From NCBI GenBank assembly GCA_011800155.1, contig JAALGH010000011.1, forward strand, positions 1,550,001 through 1,614,000: a DNA stretch of 64,000 nucleotides, in the 5' to 3' direction. Of this stretch, positions 24,306-35,500 are shown piece by piece; position 1 is the first letter of the stretch, and each line of letters starts with the position of its first letter. The notes below the pieces were generated by a model. That model searched no databases. It was not told where the DNA came from and saw only the letters and a list, made by a program, of their open reading frames with translations. This DNA is from Flammulina velutipes (Eukaryota > Basidiomycota > Agaricomycetes > Agaricales > Physalacriaceae). The position numbers and the translations under genes are program-made.

Positions 24306-27029
24306 CTATCGCAGCTCCGCGCTAGACTGTACGCGCTTCACCATCCCCTCCTCCCCGCCCTTCGCATTACTAATACTCATCATCACCTCCCGCGAGTACT
24401 TGAGCTTGCACAACAGCCGATGGTTGAACTTGGTCGCAGCCTCGTCAAGCCCCGCACACCCCCGCAACGCATTCGCCATGACATCCCGCAGAGAGAACTT
24501 GGTCACCTTGTACGCCTTGTCTATGTAGGTGATCTGGAGCCCGTGGGCGGAGAGTATGATCTTGGTGTGGTCGGAGAAGTTGAACTGGAGAATAGGCGTC
24601 AGCATTATCAACAAGGGAGGAGGGGGAGAACGAACCTGTAGGACATCATGGCTCATCTTGAAGATCATAAGATTCTTCATGCGAAGGTATTTCTGCACCC
24701 AGTCCATACCCTTCGCACGGTCGACGTCCTCGAACGTGTAGTCGTATTCCCCATAGAGGCGATCCATGATATACCGCTCGAAATGCTTGAGCAGATAGAC
24801 CTTGCTCTTCAGCTCATCCGGATACTCGTCGACAGTGAAAGACTTGCGGACAAAGACCAGTCCCTGCTCCCTCGCCGTCAGGTAATCGAAATGCCTACAC
24901 TCAACCATCAGTACAAAAACGGGGGGCCTAGAATGAAGATACTCACTGCTTATCCGCACTCAAAACCATACTCGTCGTGTCATTGAAATGAACACCGACG
25001 CTTCCGTCGGTGAGGGCGTACCCCATCCCGTACTTGTTGCAATAGTCCACCCAAGAGACAACAAAGACCTTCGCATCCATCAAAGGAAGCTGGGGGTTCT
25101 GCCTTGGATCACGGAAGAGCTTCTTCCGGTCCATCGCGTCGAACGCCAGCGTCAAGACTTCAGCTGCAGCATCGAACCCAGTCAAACCAGACCGAAGTCG
25201 GTGCCCCTCCTTGGACGCAGAAGGAGGCGCCAACGACACAGGTAACGGCACAGTGGGTTTCGCCTCGACAGGTCTCCTCACTACCTTGTTCACGTTCGGA
25301 GGAGGTACATTCTCTCGCTCATCCTCGGTTTCGTTCTTCTCCGCCATCTGAGCCACAATCCTCGCTTTCATAGCCTCAAGCTCCTTCTTCTTCGCACGCT
25401 CCCGTTGATCCTGCTCGGTCTGCTCCTCCTCGATACCATGCAGGCCGCGACGGGCGCCAGATTTGGGTCCCAGGGGAGACGACGCAGGCCGGGCGGACGC
25501 CTGGAGTTTCCGCATCAAAGGAGACTCGCGGACGTTTCCACCACCAGTCGCAGCCGTGCTCATGACCAGTGGCTGTCTAGCCGAGCTGAGTAGAGCGGCT
25601 ATAGGTGAGCCAGGTTGGACTGCCTTCTGGAATTCTTTCTCCTGCTGGGCAATGGTGGACGCGACACTCCGCGCGGGTGCACCGACAGAGGAAGAGGAAA
25701 CCGTAGGCTTGGGGGGAAGGGCAATAGCCGTGACTTGATCGCTGTCGAGGAGAGCTTTGCGTTTTACGCGTCGATAGTTTGCTTGACTGACTGCGCGGTT
25801 GATACTAGAAAAGTCGGGAGGGCGTTCGTTGGAGGAGATGGGAATATAGGGAGGGAAAGTGCCTTCACCCAAGAACTCGTGTTCGACGATTTCATGGATT
25901 GTGGGCCGCAGGGAGGGGTCCTTGGTGAGAATACCTGTGATGAGCTCTTGCGCCGAAGAGGACACGGGACGGTCTTCCGGAAAGTCGTACTGGTTCTGCT
26001 TGATGCGGCTAGAAAAGAGGTTGAGGACAAGGAACTCTGAATGTGGCGAAATGCACGTACTCGTAAATGCCCTTGACATCTTTGGTCTGGAAAGGCGGGC
26101 GTCCAATCAAGAGGGTGTAGAGAATGACGCCTGTGGACCACGTGTCTACTTCGTAGCTGTGGCCGTTTGCGGTGTCAAAGAGGACTTCTGGGGCGATATA
26201 GTTTGGAGTGCCACAAATAGTTTTCTTGCGTTCGCCTTCGTTCTCTATGAGCGCGGCGAGGCCGAAATCGCCGACTTTGATGTTCATGTTTGCATCGAGA
26301 AAGATATTGCCGAGCTTGAGATCGCGGTGGATGACCTGATGTGCGTGCATGTAATGGCACGCGCCTAGAATTTGGACCATGAAGAACCGGGTCTCTGGTT
26401 CGCTCAGACGACGCCGCCGGCGAAACAAGTCCATCAGCGAACCGCCGAGGCAGAGTTCGAGCGTCATGTACACGTTGTCGTCGTCTTCAAAACAGTCCAG
26501 AAAGTTGACAATGTTCGGATGGTCCAGCATCTTGTGAATCCGAATTTCGGCGTAGAGCTATGGTTTATTAGACATGGCATCGCATACATGGACGCACACA
26601 CCTTGGTCTTGGCCTTTTTCGTCTTGAGCGAGTTCTTGGTGACGACTTTGCACGCCAGCTTTTGGCCCTTGCTGTCCTTGATCTCATACACTCTCGCAAA
26701 CCCACCCTAAGGCTACTATGAGAACAGGCGCATATATGTGAGTAAAGACGACGCACCTCGCCCAAAAAGCCTATTCGCTGGAACGATTTGCCCGCTTTAT
26801 CCGTGATAATCCTGGGCGGCGACGGCGGGACTGTCTTGCTGTTCTGGCGCGCCAAAGGTGGCGACGCCGGTGGCTTGAGCTGCCTGTCCGTCGGTTTTGG
26901 CGATATAGGCGGCTTCATCGTCGGGATTGGGCCGTAATTGTTGTTGACAGTGTTGAGAGGATAACGCTTGGAGGGGCCAGCCAGAGGGGCCGGCGGCATG
27001 CGGTTGTACGGGTATACGTGAGCAGCCAT
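24306..27029 (-). CDS. Polo-like kinase (CDC5/PLK1 type)
   Basis: Mitotic Ser/Thr kinase for mitotic entry, spindle and septation. Start [20 protein letters not shown], followed by a Pro-rich disordered leader, then RIGFLGE joined by splicing to the Gly-loop exon [20 protein letters not shown]. Further kinase motifs: [40 protein letters not shown], catalytic loop [21 protein letters not shown], activation segment [18 protein letters not shown] and [19 protein letters not shown] linker of low complexity precedes the polo-box part: [34 protein letters not shown] (first polo box), [20 protein letters not shown], and [20 protein letters not shown] with [14 protein letters not shown] (second polo box). 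About 780 residues in several exons. Both kinase and polo boxes appear intact, so an active enzyme is expected. Confidence 0.95.
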
Positions 27030-27371
27030 AGCAGATTCTTGAGGAGGCCTAACGCCTGAATAGTCTTGAGCTTATTGTGGTAGGACGACAAAAGCACCTC
27101 CGCCTCGCGACAGCCTCATGGCTCTCACGTGACTTTGGTTCGCTTCTGTCTCGATCACATGGTCGTGGACCTGACAAAGCCCATTGTCCCCTGCGCGTTC
27201 TGCAATTCTGCAGCGGGAGGGAACTCGCCTAGCATTGCTCCATGGAAAAAATCGCCTCATAATTGTCGGACTAAACAATTGATCGAACAACGCCAGCCCC
27301 TAACTGAAACTTGCATCCACGCTACCGTGACTATCTCGTCTACGCCACGCTTGGATATCCTTTGTCGCACA

Positions 27372-28192
27372 ATGTCTACTGCTCCTACCATCATCTCTAG
27401 ACCGCCATTCAGCATTATCTCTTCAAACGCACTGTACAGGGCGAGTGGTTCACTACCTTGTATGTCGAGATAAACTAACCCGCCATTGTAGAAATCGCTC
27501 TACGACAACTTCTCGCCCCTCGGACTCATTCCTCCTGTACTCGCCAAAGCCGATACTTGTTGCGTCAACTCGAACGCGTCGACAGTCCAGCCATCTCAAA
27601 CCGCCGTCGGTGCCTTCCACGCTCTCATTGGAAGCTCTTCCGTATTGGCGTCGAGCGTCATCCCATTCCAACAAGATGCTCTTAAGGAACCATCTCAGGC
27701 GAGTTCCAACGTCTACGCCGAAGATCCCCTGGAAGAAAGTCCTCGTCTACCGTTCTCGCCTTATGCCACCTCGAGCGAAGGCGACAGCTCGTACGACTCT
27801 GCTGAATCCTCTCTGGATCTAGACTACGTCGACGCGTCGCTTGATTATCGGAGGCAGCGACTACTCTCAGCTCAGACGTTTCATCATGTATCCCGATTCT
27901 CGAGGAGGAGTTTGTTCACTATCGTTGAAGGGCTGTCTATCCCGGAAGGTACGTTTTATAAAGACATGGAGGATAGCTTGACGATGCGTCGACAGACAAT
28001 AGGATTATCAACAGACCACCTACATCAAGCAACAACACGGACTTGATAGACAAGGAGAACATAGGCGATGTAATAAGTCTCCCTAGATCGTTCTTTGTGT
28101 TCTTAACTCGCTGGTTTGGGTACGCTCCTTATGATCGTGTTCTGAATATCGCCCAATTGAATTTCTCTAGACGAAAGGATGTAATCAAGTAG
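27372..28192 (+). CDS. Unknown protein, three exons, first intron GC-AG
   Basis: Exon 1 (27372-27440) starts MSTAPTIISRPPFSIISSNA LYR. The intron 27441-27491 appears to use a GC donor (GCGAGT) and TTGTAG acceptor with a CTAAC branch site; a GT donor 19 bp further (27460) would create a stop, so the GC-AG reading is preferred. Exon 2 begins KSLYDNFSPLGLIPPVLAKA and includes SVIPFQQDALKEPSQASSNV, an acidic Ser-rich stretch and VSRFSRRSLFTIVEGLSIPE. A 51-nt intron (27950-28000, GTACGT..GACAG) gives an exon that stays open for over 60 codons: NRIINRPPTSSNNTDLIDKE, VISLPRSFFVFLTRWFGYAP, RVLNIAQLNFSRRKDVIK, stop at 28190-28192. About 240 residues. One moderately hydrophobic segment (FFVFLTRWFGYAP) is not clearly a membrane helix. 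The family is not recognised. It lies divergent from Polo kinase (343 bp). Confidence 0.6.
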
Positions 28193-28367
28193 ACGGGCTA
28201 TGTAAAATAATATTTTATTGTTATCACCTCGTTTCGTTTCGTAAAACCAAGATACATCTAGCTTGAGAGTAATTAACGAGTACGCCACCAAAGGCACGTG
28301 GGAGAAACGCGCTTCGTCCAATACCCTCATCATCCGTCTTTATCTTGCCAACATCTAAAGCCTTAAA

Positions 28368-28971
28368 ATGGTTCGCATAATGGCGTCTCAATGCCTCTTT
28401 GGTTTACTAAGCATTGTACATATAGTCCACCAACTGCCGGCGACGCCTCATACGCGATTTCAAACGCCTCTCTACCGATCCTCCCAGTGGCATCTCAGGA
28501 AGCCCATGTCCAGACAACATAATGCTCTGGAACGCAGTAATCTTCGGTCCAGGTGCGTTTATCCCCAACTTCCCACTCCCTCCACTCTCCAACTAACACA
28601 TCGCAGCCGAAACACCCTTCGAAGACGGAACCTTCAAACTCACCCTCACATTCGACGAATCCTACCCCAACAAACCCCCAACCGTCAAATTCCTCTCTCG
28701 GATGTTCCACCCAAACGTATACGCCTCCGGAGAGCTCTGCCTCGACATACTGCAGAATCGCTGGTCACCCACATACGACGTCGCCGCCATACTCACCAGC
28801 ATACAAAGTCTCCTGCATGACCCCAATCCCAATTCGCCTGCCAACGCCGAGGCGGCGCAGCTGTACCGGGATAACATGAAGGAGTACGTACGCAGGGTAA
28901 AGGCGACGGTGGAGGAGAGTTGGCTGGATCCCGACGAGGCGGCGCCGATGGAGGGCGCAGCTGAAGAGTAG
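28368..28971 (+). CDS. RAD6: RAD6/UBC2 ubiquitin-conjugating enzyme E2
   Basis: E2 that ubiquitinates histone H2B with BRE1 and PCNA with RAD18. Exon 1 seems to hold only the ATG (28368-28370); a 55-nt intron (28371-28425, donor GTTCGC, branch TACTAAG, acceptor ATAG) leads to [41 protein letters not shown], which matches the RAD6 start MSTPARRRLMRDFKRL. A second intron (28553-28606) precedes [20 protein letters not shown]. The UBC fold is complete: [20 protein letters not shown], catalytic Cys in [20 protein letters not shown], and [20 protein letters not shown]. The C-terminus is short and mildly acidic ([14 protein letters not shown]), milder than the polyacidic tail of budding yeast. Family assignment is very secure. 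Confidence 0.95.
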
Positions 28972-31041
28972 GGCAGACGCGGCTCTTTTAGTATACCTTT
29001 TTCATGACATCAACGAGGACATTCATCATTTACATTTCCGCGTGCGCCACCAACCTCCATCCATCCATCCATCCTATCAGCAGTTTGATTACAACCCTCA
29101 CCTATCGACCCCAATATAAAGTCTCTGAAATGACCTGTGTTCAGCGTGTAGAGCCGAATCGGACGATGCGTCGCTATTGTTTGGACCCGGACCCATGGGG
29201 AAGGTCTACCTCTGAGTAATGCTGTGAGTTGGGCATGCGTCTAGTGGTTAATCGGCTATGCGACGGGGTCTGCGGTACACTAATCATGTTTGTGTTTGAG
29301 AAGCTCAACATAGCACGCCTCGCCTCGGGCACGCGAGCAGACGTTACAGACACGAATCCCTTTGGAAACCGTGTCGGAGAGTAACGTATTCTATGCAAAT
29401 GTACTGGTCATCTTGCTGTACGTAGGTTTACCAATAATACCGTCTTCGATGTCGAACCACTATAAATATGAGCATGATATCAAGCATTTGGCATGATAAT
29501 CCGACCCTCCCCTTCTACAGAAAGCATCACTTTTGAGCAAAGTTGAAATAGGTGGACTCTCTCTTCAGCTATAGGTTTTTCGTTTAGGTGGCTCTTGCCT
29601 TTTATTTACTATTTGGAGCTTCGAAGTCGAAGGTCCAAGTAGTAAATGTAGGGTAAGAGCTATCTCGAAAACACCACACCTACAGTACACATGCTCATTC
29701 ATAACGGCGAGTGTCCTTATTCCATTACATCTCTCCTCTCACCATAAGAATCATCCAGCTAGACGCCACACTTCAACGGGATCGCCATCAATTTCGAACG
29801 GATCAATTGCATGGTCAGGGTCCTATTCAACTGTCCTTCTTATTCTACAGTACATACGACGTTCACCAAAGTCAAGCTTCGAATCTTTGACTTTTGCGCC
29901 GTAGCGAAATGCAAGCCATTCTTCCCAGCTCTCCTCACTCCAAAGCTTACCGAATGCGTTATCACCGTCCCGCAGCTTTTCAGCTGGATTGGACTTCCCG
30001 CCTCAATTTCAAGGGTGTTAGAGCTATATTGGATGTCCCGGAGGAACAGACGTCACTCATTATCGAGGAAGAGCCGGATATCGACACACAACCAATTCCC
30101 ATCGTACGGCGCACCATTTTGCGTCAAATGTCTAGCAGACGGGCCTTATGAATTTGCTCTCATGGATATGTTGGCGAGCGCGCGTGTCTTCCCTGCGTTG
30201 GATATCCAGGAGCTGGTCTTCAAGCCCCGACTATGAGGATTAACAAGCTCATGGAACGTTCACATACTACTCTACGCACGTTATCCTTACGTGTTCGTTG
30301 ACAAGGGTGCGTACTGACTACATTCTCTCGTTTTTATATCTCTAAATTCCAATTCAGCTTCTTCCACTACAAATACAGAATATTGTTTGCTTGAATGTCC
30401 AGCCGGAGGTAAGCACGGTGGCGTAACCCAATGGGTAGCCGCTGCTATCGTTGCACTCCCGATCTGGAACGCGTTCTTCGCTTCCCCAAAGCTGATCTCA
30501 CCTTCGCATTTCCCGAAAAGACGGAGCATACATGGACACAGTGCTAGATTGTGTGTTGATGGCACCCACATTGTTCTTGAAGAAGATAACCGTCGACGTC
30601 GTGGTGGTCGTCCCGGACGATAAGCAACCGAGGCCAGCGAGAACGAGGAAAGGACTGGATACTTGACGTCTGCCTCCCTTCGGTGAAGGTGAAGAAGAGA
30701 TATTTTTCTGCTGTCCCTCCGGTGCTACGTTAGGGTATAGGTAAGTCAATGTCTTCCGTATCCCGTTTTGGGCTAAGCTTTGGCCAGAATATCATTGTCG
30801 TTCCTAACACAATAAAGAGTCGATCATAATCAATGCATTCCCCAATCCACTAAGTGTACTTATCCATCAAAGGGATATGCATTGTTTGAGAGTATCCCTT
30901 AAATGGCGCGGTCAAAGTCGTCTAACGGTATAAATGCAGGTGGTACCCCGGTCGTAGACCTTAGTTCCCCGCCTTCTTTGTCATTGCAAGTAAGTACGCT
31001 CAATCCTCATTCATTTCACTTTCTAACGGATAGCTCAAGTG
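28972..31041. other. 2.1-kb gap holding a possible decayed gene and a CCAT repeat
   Basis: A (CCAT)n run of about 18 bp lies at 29057-29074 and a GCGCCAC box at 29044-29050. A possible F-box-type pseudogene is listed separately (29811-30620). At 30903-30989 a short upstream frame MARSKSSNGINAGGTPVV ends at a GTAAGT, but it cannot be spliced in frame to the F-box gene with the acceptors seen, so it is probably leader sequence. Confidence 0.35.
29811..30620 (+). pseudogene. Possible decayed F-box/LRR-like gene
   Basis: Frame 29811-30236 encodes an unbroken 141 residues with segments such as FTKVKLRIFDFCAVAKCKPF and VFPALDIQELVFKPRL that resemble the leucine-rich part of mushroom F-box proteins. 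After its stop the next codons read INKLMERSHTTLRTLSLRVR and stop again; in F-box proteins such text usually continues the same protein. Later frames (ECPAGGKHGGVTQWVAAAIV) do not fit. No F-box is left. The gene just downstream is a full F-box protein, so this may be a decayed tandem copy. Weak evidence; it may also be chance. Confidence 0.25.
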
Positions 31042-32463
31042 ATGACCAGCCACTCTCCCATCCAACAACTACCATGCGAAATCTTACTCGAGATTTTCGA
31101 TCACAATTATCAGCACTACGATGTGTTTGATACCTCGAAAGGACCATGGGTCCTAGGCCAGGTCTGCTCAACATGGAGGACTATGTCCCATCTACACACG
31201 GCTCTCTGGGCCTCGGAGATGTACATCTCTCTGGAATCCATGCGCCGTTGCCAGAACCCCCTCTCCCTCTTCGATACCATCCTCCAAAGGATCGGAAATA
31301 CCCGCACAATTACATTCTCCCTCAACCTTGCCGATTTCATCGGTCTAGATATCTGTCAGGACGTGGTGGATCTTGGCAGACCCATACTCGAAAAGCTCGT
31401 CAGTCGTTCATCCCAGTGGAGGACCGCCAGACTCGAACACATCCCTCCAAACCTCGTCGAAACCATGTCCTCCGCCCGCTCCAACCTCCCGCATCTTAGA
31501 ACCGTCTACCTCACAGTATCCGCGGCAGCGTCGTTCACAACGAGCCCCATCGTCTCCTGCTCAGCATTTGACATCTGCCCCTCCCTCGAAACGCTAGAAG
31601 TCGAAAATATCTACACCCCCCATATCCAGCATGCCCCGCGACTTACCACATTCGCGAATTACACAGTATTCGAAGAGGACAAAGCTAAGGAGGTCGACCA
31701 TCTCTTCAAATTGCTTTCCCAATGTCCAGAGTTGCGCTATCTCACTGCACATGCCGAATGGGAGTACGAGCGAGGGCTGGATACCAGGATGCTCCAAGTT
31801 CATCAACTCAACGACCTGGACTCGTCAAACCTCGAATTGATGAACAGCATCGTCACACCTTCTCTTCAGTCGTTTGCTGGGTGCGGTCGTTATTTCGCCA
31901 ATGGACTGAGCGATTTCTTGCCAGCTGTCCACGGACTCTTGACGCGCTCCGAGTGCTCACTCACATACTTGGACCTTTCCGACTTCATGATCTCTGACAG
32001 CGATACCATGCTCTCCATCCTCCGCGCCAGTCCCCAGTTACAGGAACTCCACTTACTTAATGTATCCTCCTTGCACGACGATGATGGTCTGAGCGCAGTC
32101 TTCCATGCAATGGCGGAGACGACTACGGTGGAGGGAATCTCGCACTACAGGCTAGTTCCAAATCTAAAGAAGCTTTCCTTCGATGATTCCGACGTTTACG
32201 AGTCCTACCACGATCACTGCCTGGATGCTCTGGTCGGCATGGTCGTATCTCGACATCTATCGCATAGCGTCTTGAACTGGATACGGGTCTGCTATGTGTG
32301 CGGTTGTGAAGAACGAGGCATCCAAATGCAAAACCGTCAAGCAAACGAGGAGCTGAGACGGATGGCTGCCAACGGGGTGGATCTTCGGTTCATGCTGTCT
32401 CAGTACGGCAGTGGAGAGCACTCCGACGCCGAGGAAGACGATCATGAAGATGTGTATATCTAG
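31042..32463 (+). CDS. F-box protein with leucine-rich C-terminal part
   Basis: Substrate adaptor of SCF ubiquitin ligases. The ATG at 31042 is chosen because it directly precedes the F-box; a GTAAGT at 30990 and TAG at 31031-31033 suggest a 5'-UTR intron. The F-box reads IQQLPCEILLEIFDHNYQHY then GPWVLGQVCSTWRTMSHLHT ALW, the usual mushroom form. The rest (about 473 residues) has irregular leucine-rich repeats: LPHLRTVYLTVSAAASF, CPSLETLEVENIYTPHI, SPQLQELHLLNVSSLHDDDG and LVPNLKKLSFDDSDVYE. A short cysteine cluster (VCYVCGCEERG) and an acidic C-terminus (SDAEEDDHEDVYI) follow. F-box families are strongly expanded in Agaricomycetes. The substrate is unknown. It is convergent with separase; the two stops are under 100 bp apart. 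Confidence 0.85.
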   Translation: MTSHSPIQQLPCEILLEIFDHNYQHYDVFDTSKGPWVLGQVCSTWRTMSHLHTALWASEMYISLESMRRCQNPLSLFDTILQRIGNTRTITFSLNLADFIGLDICQDVVDLGRPILEKLVSRSSQWRTARLEHIPPNLVETMSSARSNLPHLRTVYLTVSAAASFTTSPIVSCSAFDICPSLETLEVENIYTPHIQHAPRLTTFANYTVFEEDKAKEVDHLFKLLSQCPELRYLTAHAEWEYERGLDTRMLQVHQLNDLDSSNLELMNSIVTPSLQSFAGCGRYFANGLSDFLPAVHGLLTRSECSLTYLDLSDFMISDSDTMLSILRASPQLQELHLLNVSSLHDDDGLSAVFHAMAETTTVEGISHYRLVPNLKKLSFDDSDVYESYHDHCLDALVGMVVSRHLSHSVLNWIRVCYVCGCEERGIQMQNRQANEELRRMAANGVDLRFMLSQYGSGEHSDAEEDDHEDVYI

Positions 32464-32473
32464 CTATTGAATC

Positions 32474-32490
32474 GTGTATGTATGTATGTA
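32474..32490 (+). repeat. TGTA tetranucleotide repeat
   Basis: About four copies of TGTA in the short spacer between the F-box gene and separase. Simple microsatellite. Confidence 0.7.
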
Positions 32491-32556
32491 TTCTTCGGAA
32501 GCAACCTAGAGATGTACAAATAAATAAGCATTATAAATTACCGTGTCGAATATATA

Positions 32557-35500
32557 TCATAGGTAGAAAGGAATCCCATACACAACGGGTGCAGCACCAG
32601 TAAGGTACTTGAGTTTGCACACATCCCTCGATTGAGCGACGGCCTGGACAACAGAGGCACTTCCTCGATCGCCAGAACGCCACTGTCGGATATGCCCGCT
32701 GTCGAGATTTATCTTGTCGAACACACTCTGAGAGAACTTGTCAATGTCCCGATCTGTGACATCCCAAAGATTGGCCACAAGAGTTGGACTGAGCTACAGT
32801 AAGTAACAGTCGTGTTGTGAAGGTCGATTAACTCACCATCCAGAAACCATGTAATGGTAAGGTGTCCCAGTTCTGTCGAAGTTTCCCGTGCCGCGAAGGA
32901 AGCCCGAGGAACAACCCCAGAGCATGACAGCTGCACAGCGAGGCAGATGTCGAATTTTGTGAGATCGGACGTATTGTTCACCTCCTCCATGCCCAAAGTA
33001 CCTGTTGAACGATCAGAATGAAGATAGTGACATGTATAGGCTTCACTTACACAACAAGATCGTTGTTCTCCAAAGCATTCAAGAACTGAAGCTCACTTGG
33101 AGCACGGCCGGTGATGCCTTGCCATCCGACGGACTCCATGTCCTTCGCCCAATCTTGGAACCGCGCCTGTGTCCGCCCCAGGTCCCCACTAGGGTTCAGA
33201 ACATAATAGCCTTTCTTCGGATCGACAATTGCACGATCAACGAGAGTCTCGTCCAGACGATTCTCGGTCTTCCGCCGCCATTGGACAAACTCAAGTCGGT
33301 CGATCAAGAACTCCACGCTGGGTATGCGGCTGACGCTCTGGCCTCTGAGGATGGGTAGGTTCTCCCAAGGTAAACCTTGGATATTCTTGTCCAGGACGAG
33401 GAAGATATGATCATCTTTGGGGTGTTCCGAATTACGCTTCTTCATCCTGTCGCTGTGCTCTTCGAGAGCCGTCCGCAGATCCACTACGACTTGGTCGACA
33501 TCGATCTCAGCAACGGCAACAGGGACACCGTGGAACTGGTAGAGGTCAAGGACGAAGTAGACTAGGTCTTCCAGTTCTTCGTCACGGCAATGTATCGAGA
33601 GTGTCGAGAAGCATTCCATGAGAGCGTCGTCCAAGGTGACACGATTGGGTGCCTGATAATCAGACGCGACCTTCCTGTGTCCCAGAGCTTTCTGTTTGGT
33701 TTTCTTGTCTTGCAGGTGGAGGCCTCGCTGGAAGGCTCGATCAAAGCTTGTTCGTAGCAAGACGATCTCATCAGGCGAAAGGGCCGGGCGTTGACTGAGA
33801 ATGGTCTTGTAAAGAAGCAATTAGTCTATGCGTGCTCAAGACGGCAAAATGACTGACCTTGAAAGCACCCAACCAGCAAAACTCGATGTTTTCTAGCAAC
33901 TCCTTCAAGCGGGTATCGAGAGCCCCTCGCTCCTTCCACCATTTCGACCTCGCCTCCTCATCATCACCCTTAATATGAACGGCAGCCTTGGTCGTGTCGT
34001 TACTGCATTTGATGATATCCGCAAACTCGTTCAAAACGTCTTGGAACGTCAAGTGGTCGGCATCGTCTTCATCGTCCCTCCTGCCTCTCAAAGGAACACA
34101 GAAGGCCAGATCACGACTTTCTTCGCCACCTCCATACTGGCGCGTGATGAACATGGTACTGTTGTCCTCGGTGACAGAGACGTGTACAACGGACCAGTTC
34201 TCAGGAAGCGACGACAGCCGAGATTTTGACAAAGTGGGATAGTCCAAAACACGACTCTGGTATCGGTTTTGAACGGATTCCCAATAGGCTTTGAGAGACA
34301 CCGACTCGAGATCTTCGTCGTCTGAGTCCAGAGTTGGGCTGTTCGGGATGGACCCATGAATCTTCTGAGGCGGCTGTCGTACGCTGGATAAAGTTGGAAA
34401 TTGTAGGTCATCTTGACTGGTCATGCTCTGGAATTTATGAAGAATAGCGTCGCTCATCTCTCTTCGCAATGTCAAGGCGGAAGACGCGTCTGCGGATGGG
34501 TGAGTAAAATGCGTCGCTCCCTATATGTAGAGGCTCACCCATCAAGTTGACGGTCAGAAGTGGTCTATCGGCGCCCGCTTTACCCAAAGACGCTTGGAAC
34601 GTCCTAACGAGGGCCAAACGCAAAGTAGCATCGCGAACATGCGAAACACTACCGCGATGGCAAGACAGCCTCATCGTTTCCCATAATAACTGCTCTGCCG
34701 TCTCCAACTCCTTGAGTATCTCCAATGCTGTCACAGATGGAGTCTGGATCTTCAAGTTCGATGTTCCGAGAGGTAGGCCGATTGCTGTAGAAAGAAATGA
34801 CCATGAGACGAAATGTCTCGCTGTGCGACCAAAAACGTACTAGATTCCGGCAATGAACTCAAAAACATGTCTGTGCGGAAACGTTTGTAAATTTCATTGA
34901 GTGTCAGTTTGGAGATGAGATTGTTTTCCTCGGCCTACGAGTTTAGCAATTAGTTCGGGACTCAGTAGAATGAAAACAAGTTGACGTACCTTGCTCTCAG
35001 AGGTCTCAGGAAGAGACAAGAACGTCTCCAGTGATGCGTCGAAATCAGGCCCACCTTCGTCACGAAGTCGCCAAACTACAAAATTGTCAAAAAGGGACTG
35101 CAATCTTCGGCACAGAGGAGCTTACTGCGATCACGCAATAACCTTCCAAATATGTCGGGAACGATAATTTCAGCCCCACTAACAGAAGTGCGAGGTCTGT
35201 TAAACCTGTTAGTATGACACGATAAGCAAATCTTTCACCAAGACGTACCCAAAGGCTAAACCGTCAAAGGCGCCCAAGGTCTCGTCCAAACGCAACAGGA
35301 TCTTTCGCGCCGACTCGTTGGCAGCTTCCGAATCGTCGTCGAGCTCGTATTGTCCAACGAGGCGTTTAATCTCCACCAGCTCTAGGATATCTCCATCTTG
35401 AGCAATTTGGTCCACACCCTGTCCGTATTGAAGGAATCGGCTCGCACACTCAAGCGTCTCGCATCCATCTTTCGTCAAGCCTTGGTTGAGCTCGAGTTCC

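Noticed and set aside
25463..26368. Long plus-strand frames opposite the Polo kinase
   Set aside because: They are antisense shadows of strongly biased coding sequence.
30903..30989. Upstream coding exon for the F-box gene
   Set aside because: No seen acceptor joins it in frame with the F-box exon; more likely 5' leader.
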